This document shows, in pieces, positions 63,666 through 64,000 of a stretch of 64,000 bases of DNA. This stretch comes from Streptomyces griseoluteus. Lineage in GTDB: Bacteria; Actinomycetota; Actinomycetes; Streptomycetales; Streptomycetaceae. The stretch spans positions 62,001 to 126,000 of the forward strand of contig JOBE01000014.1 of the NCBI GenBank assembly GCA_000717735.1, given 5' to 3'. A program made the position numbers and the translations under genes. The notes beneath the pieces were generated by a model that made no database searches, was not told the origin of the DNA, and worked only from the letters and a program-made list of their open reading frames with translations. Position 1 is the first letter of the stretch. Each line of letters begins with the position of its first letter.

Positions 63666-64000
63666 GAAGGGTCCTTCCCTGGAGCGGACGTCGGCCATCT
63701 GGCTCGGCGACCGGTTGTGCTGTCCGGCAGCGGTCCCGTGTGGGTGGACCGTGTCCGGGGCGGTGGTCCCGCCGGGTACGGCGGAGAAGAGAACGTGCTG
63801 TGGGTCCGGCCCGAGCGCCCCCTGCTCGGCCTCACTGCAGAAGAGCGAGGGGTGTCGTGCCGGTTCCGGAGCGTGCTCGAAACTGCTCAGGCAGGCTGCT
63901 CAGGCAGTTGGGGAGGCTCCCGGAAGAATCGGTGGTCCCTGATGGGGACACTCAGCACCGCGCCACAAAGGCGCCGGGTGCTGACTTGAGGTTAACACTA
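63666..64000 (-). promoter_or_regulatory. rho leader and terminator of the upstream gene
   Basis: No gene is visible in these 335 bp. At 63953-63983, CAGCACC and GCGCC pair with GGCGC and GGTGCTG (loop ACAAA, small bulge), the likely terminator of the preceding minus-strand gene (thrB in S. coelicolor order as recalled). At 63883-63907 two direct CTGCTCAGGCAG repeats (13-bp period) lie within inverted AACTGC/GCAGTT arms. This is a structured part of the leader that could serve Rho autoregulation (inference). Confidence 0.5.

Overview
The window is chromosomal DNA from a Streptomyces species. GC content is very high throughout, starts are often GTG or TTG, and 4-bp ATGA/GTGA overlaps are common. 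It carries lineage-marking genes: the coiled-coil tip proteins Scy and FilP, the CslA/GlxA glycan pair, NucS, an F420-type PPOX protein and three AIM24 proteins. As I recall it, the gene order broadly follows the core block SCO5419 to SCO5357 of S. coelicolor. No tRNA, rRNA, CRISPR array, insertion sequence or phage integrase was seen.

1-5.2 kb: a thioredoxin/TPR protein, a TetR regulator, an F420-type oxidoreductase, the large subunit of B12-dependent isobutyryl-CoA mutase (icmA) behind a perfect 24-bp palindrome, a DUF3817 membrane protein and a MarR regulator. 5.4-12.5 kb: a secreted GH6 lipoprotein facing glxA-cslA (apical beta-glucan synthesis), and a three-gene operon ending in a TetR regulator with two matching operators upstream. 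12.6-16.1 kb: a thiamine-binding-type protein, a second DUF3817 protein, three AIM24 paralogues linked by overlapping starts (with a possible 30-codon gene) and a MarR regulator. 16.2-19 kb: meaB, a thiolase and methylmalonyl-CoA epimerase. 19-24.7 kb: scy, with a recent 240-bp internal tandem repeat, and filP.

24.7-28.8 kb: two paralogous ABC-2 export modules separated by a 24-bp minisatellite that repeats the 3-prime end of the first permease gene. 28.8-36.2 kb: a Zn-ribbon-like protein, an LLM oxidoreductase, an SCO5389-family protein, NucS, a large membrane-anchored P-loop protein, a STAS protein and 3-hydroxybutyryl-CoA dehydrogenase. 36.2-39.7 kb: an accessory-looking insertion with an EamA exporter, an unrecognised 257-aa protein and a cysteine desulfurase behind a CsoR/CstR-like operator, followed by fragments of other genes. 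This is the best candidate here for an undescribed system. 39.7-45.5 kb: PduO-type adenosyltransferase, a membrane protein, chiS-chiR-chiC and a DUF2550 protein. 45.6-53.4 kb: the complete ATP synthase operon atpIBEFHAGDC (minus strand), with a Crp-like box upstream. 53.6-64 kb: a WecA/MraY-family transferase, a divergent serine hydroxymethyltransferase, an LMW-phosphatase-like protein lacking its nucleophilic cysteine, Sua5/TsaC, prmC, prfA, rpmE, an LCP protein and rho.

Two functional themes recur. One is AdoCbl-dependent acyl-CoA metabolism: icmA, meaB, epimerase, thiolase, 3-hydroxybutyryl-CoA dehydrogenase and the adenosyltransferase that makes the cofactor. The other is hyphal tip growth and the envelope: cslA, glxA, GH6, scy, filP, WecA-like and LCP.
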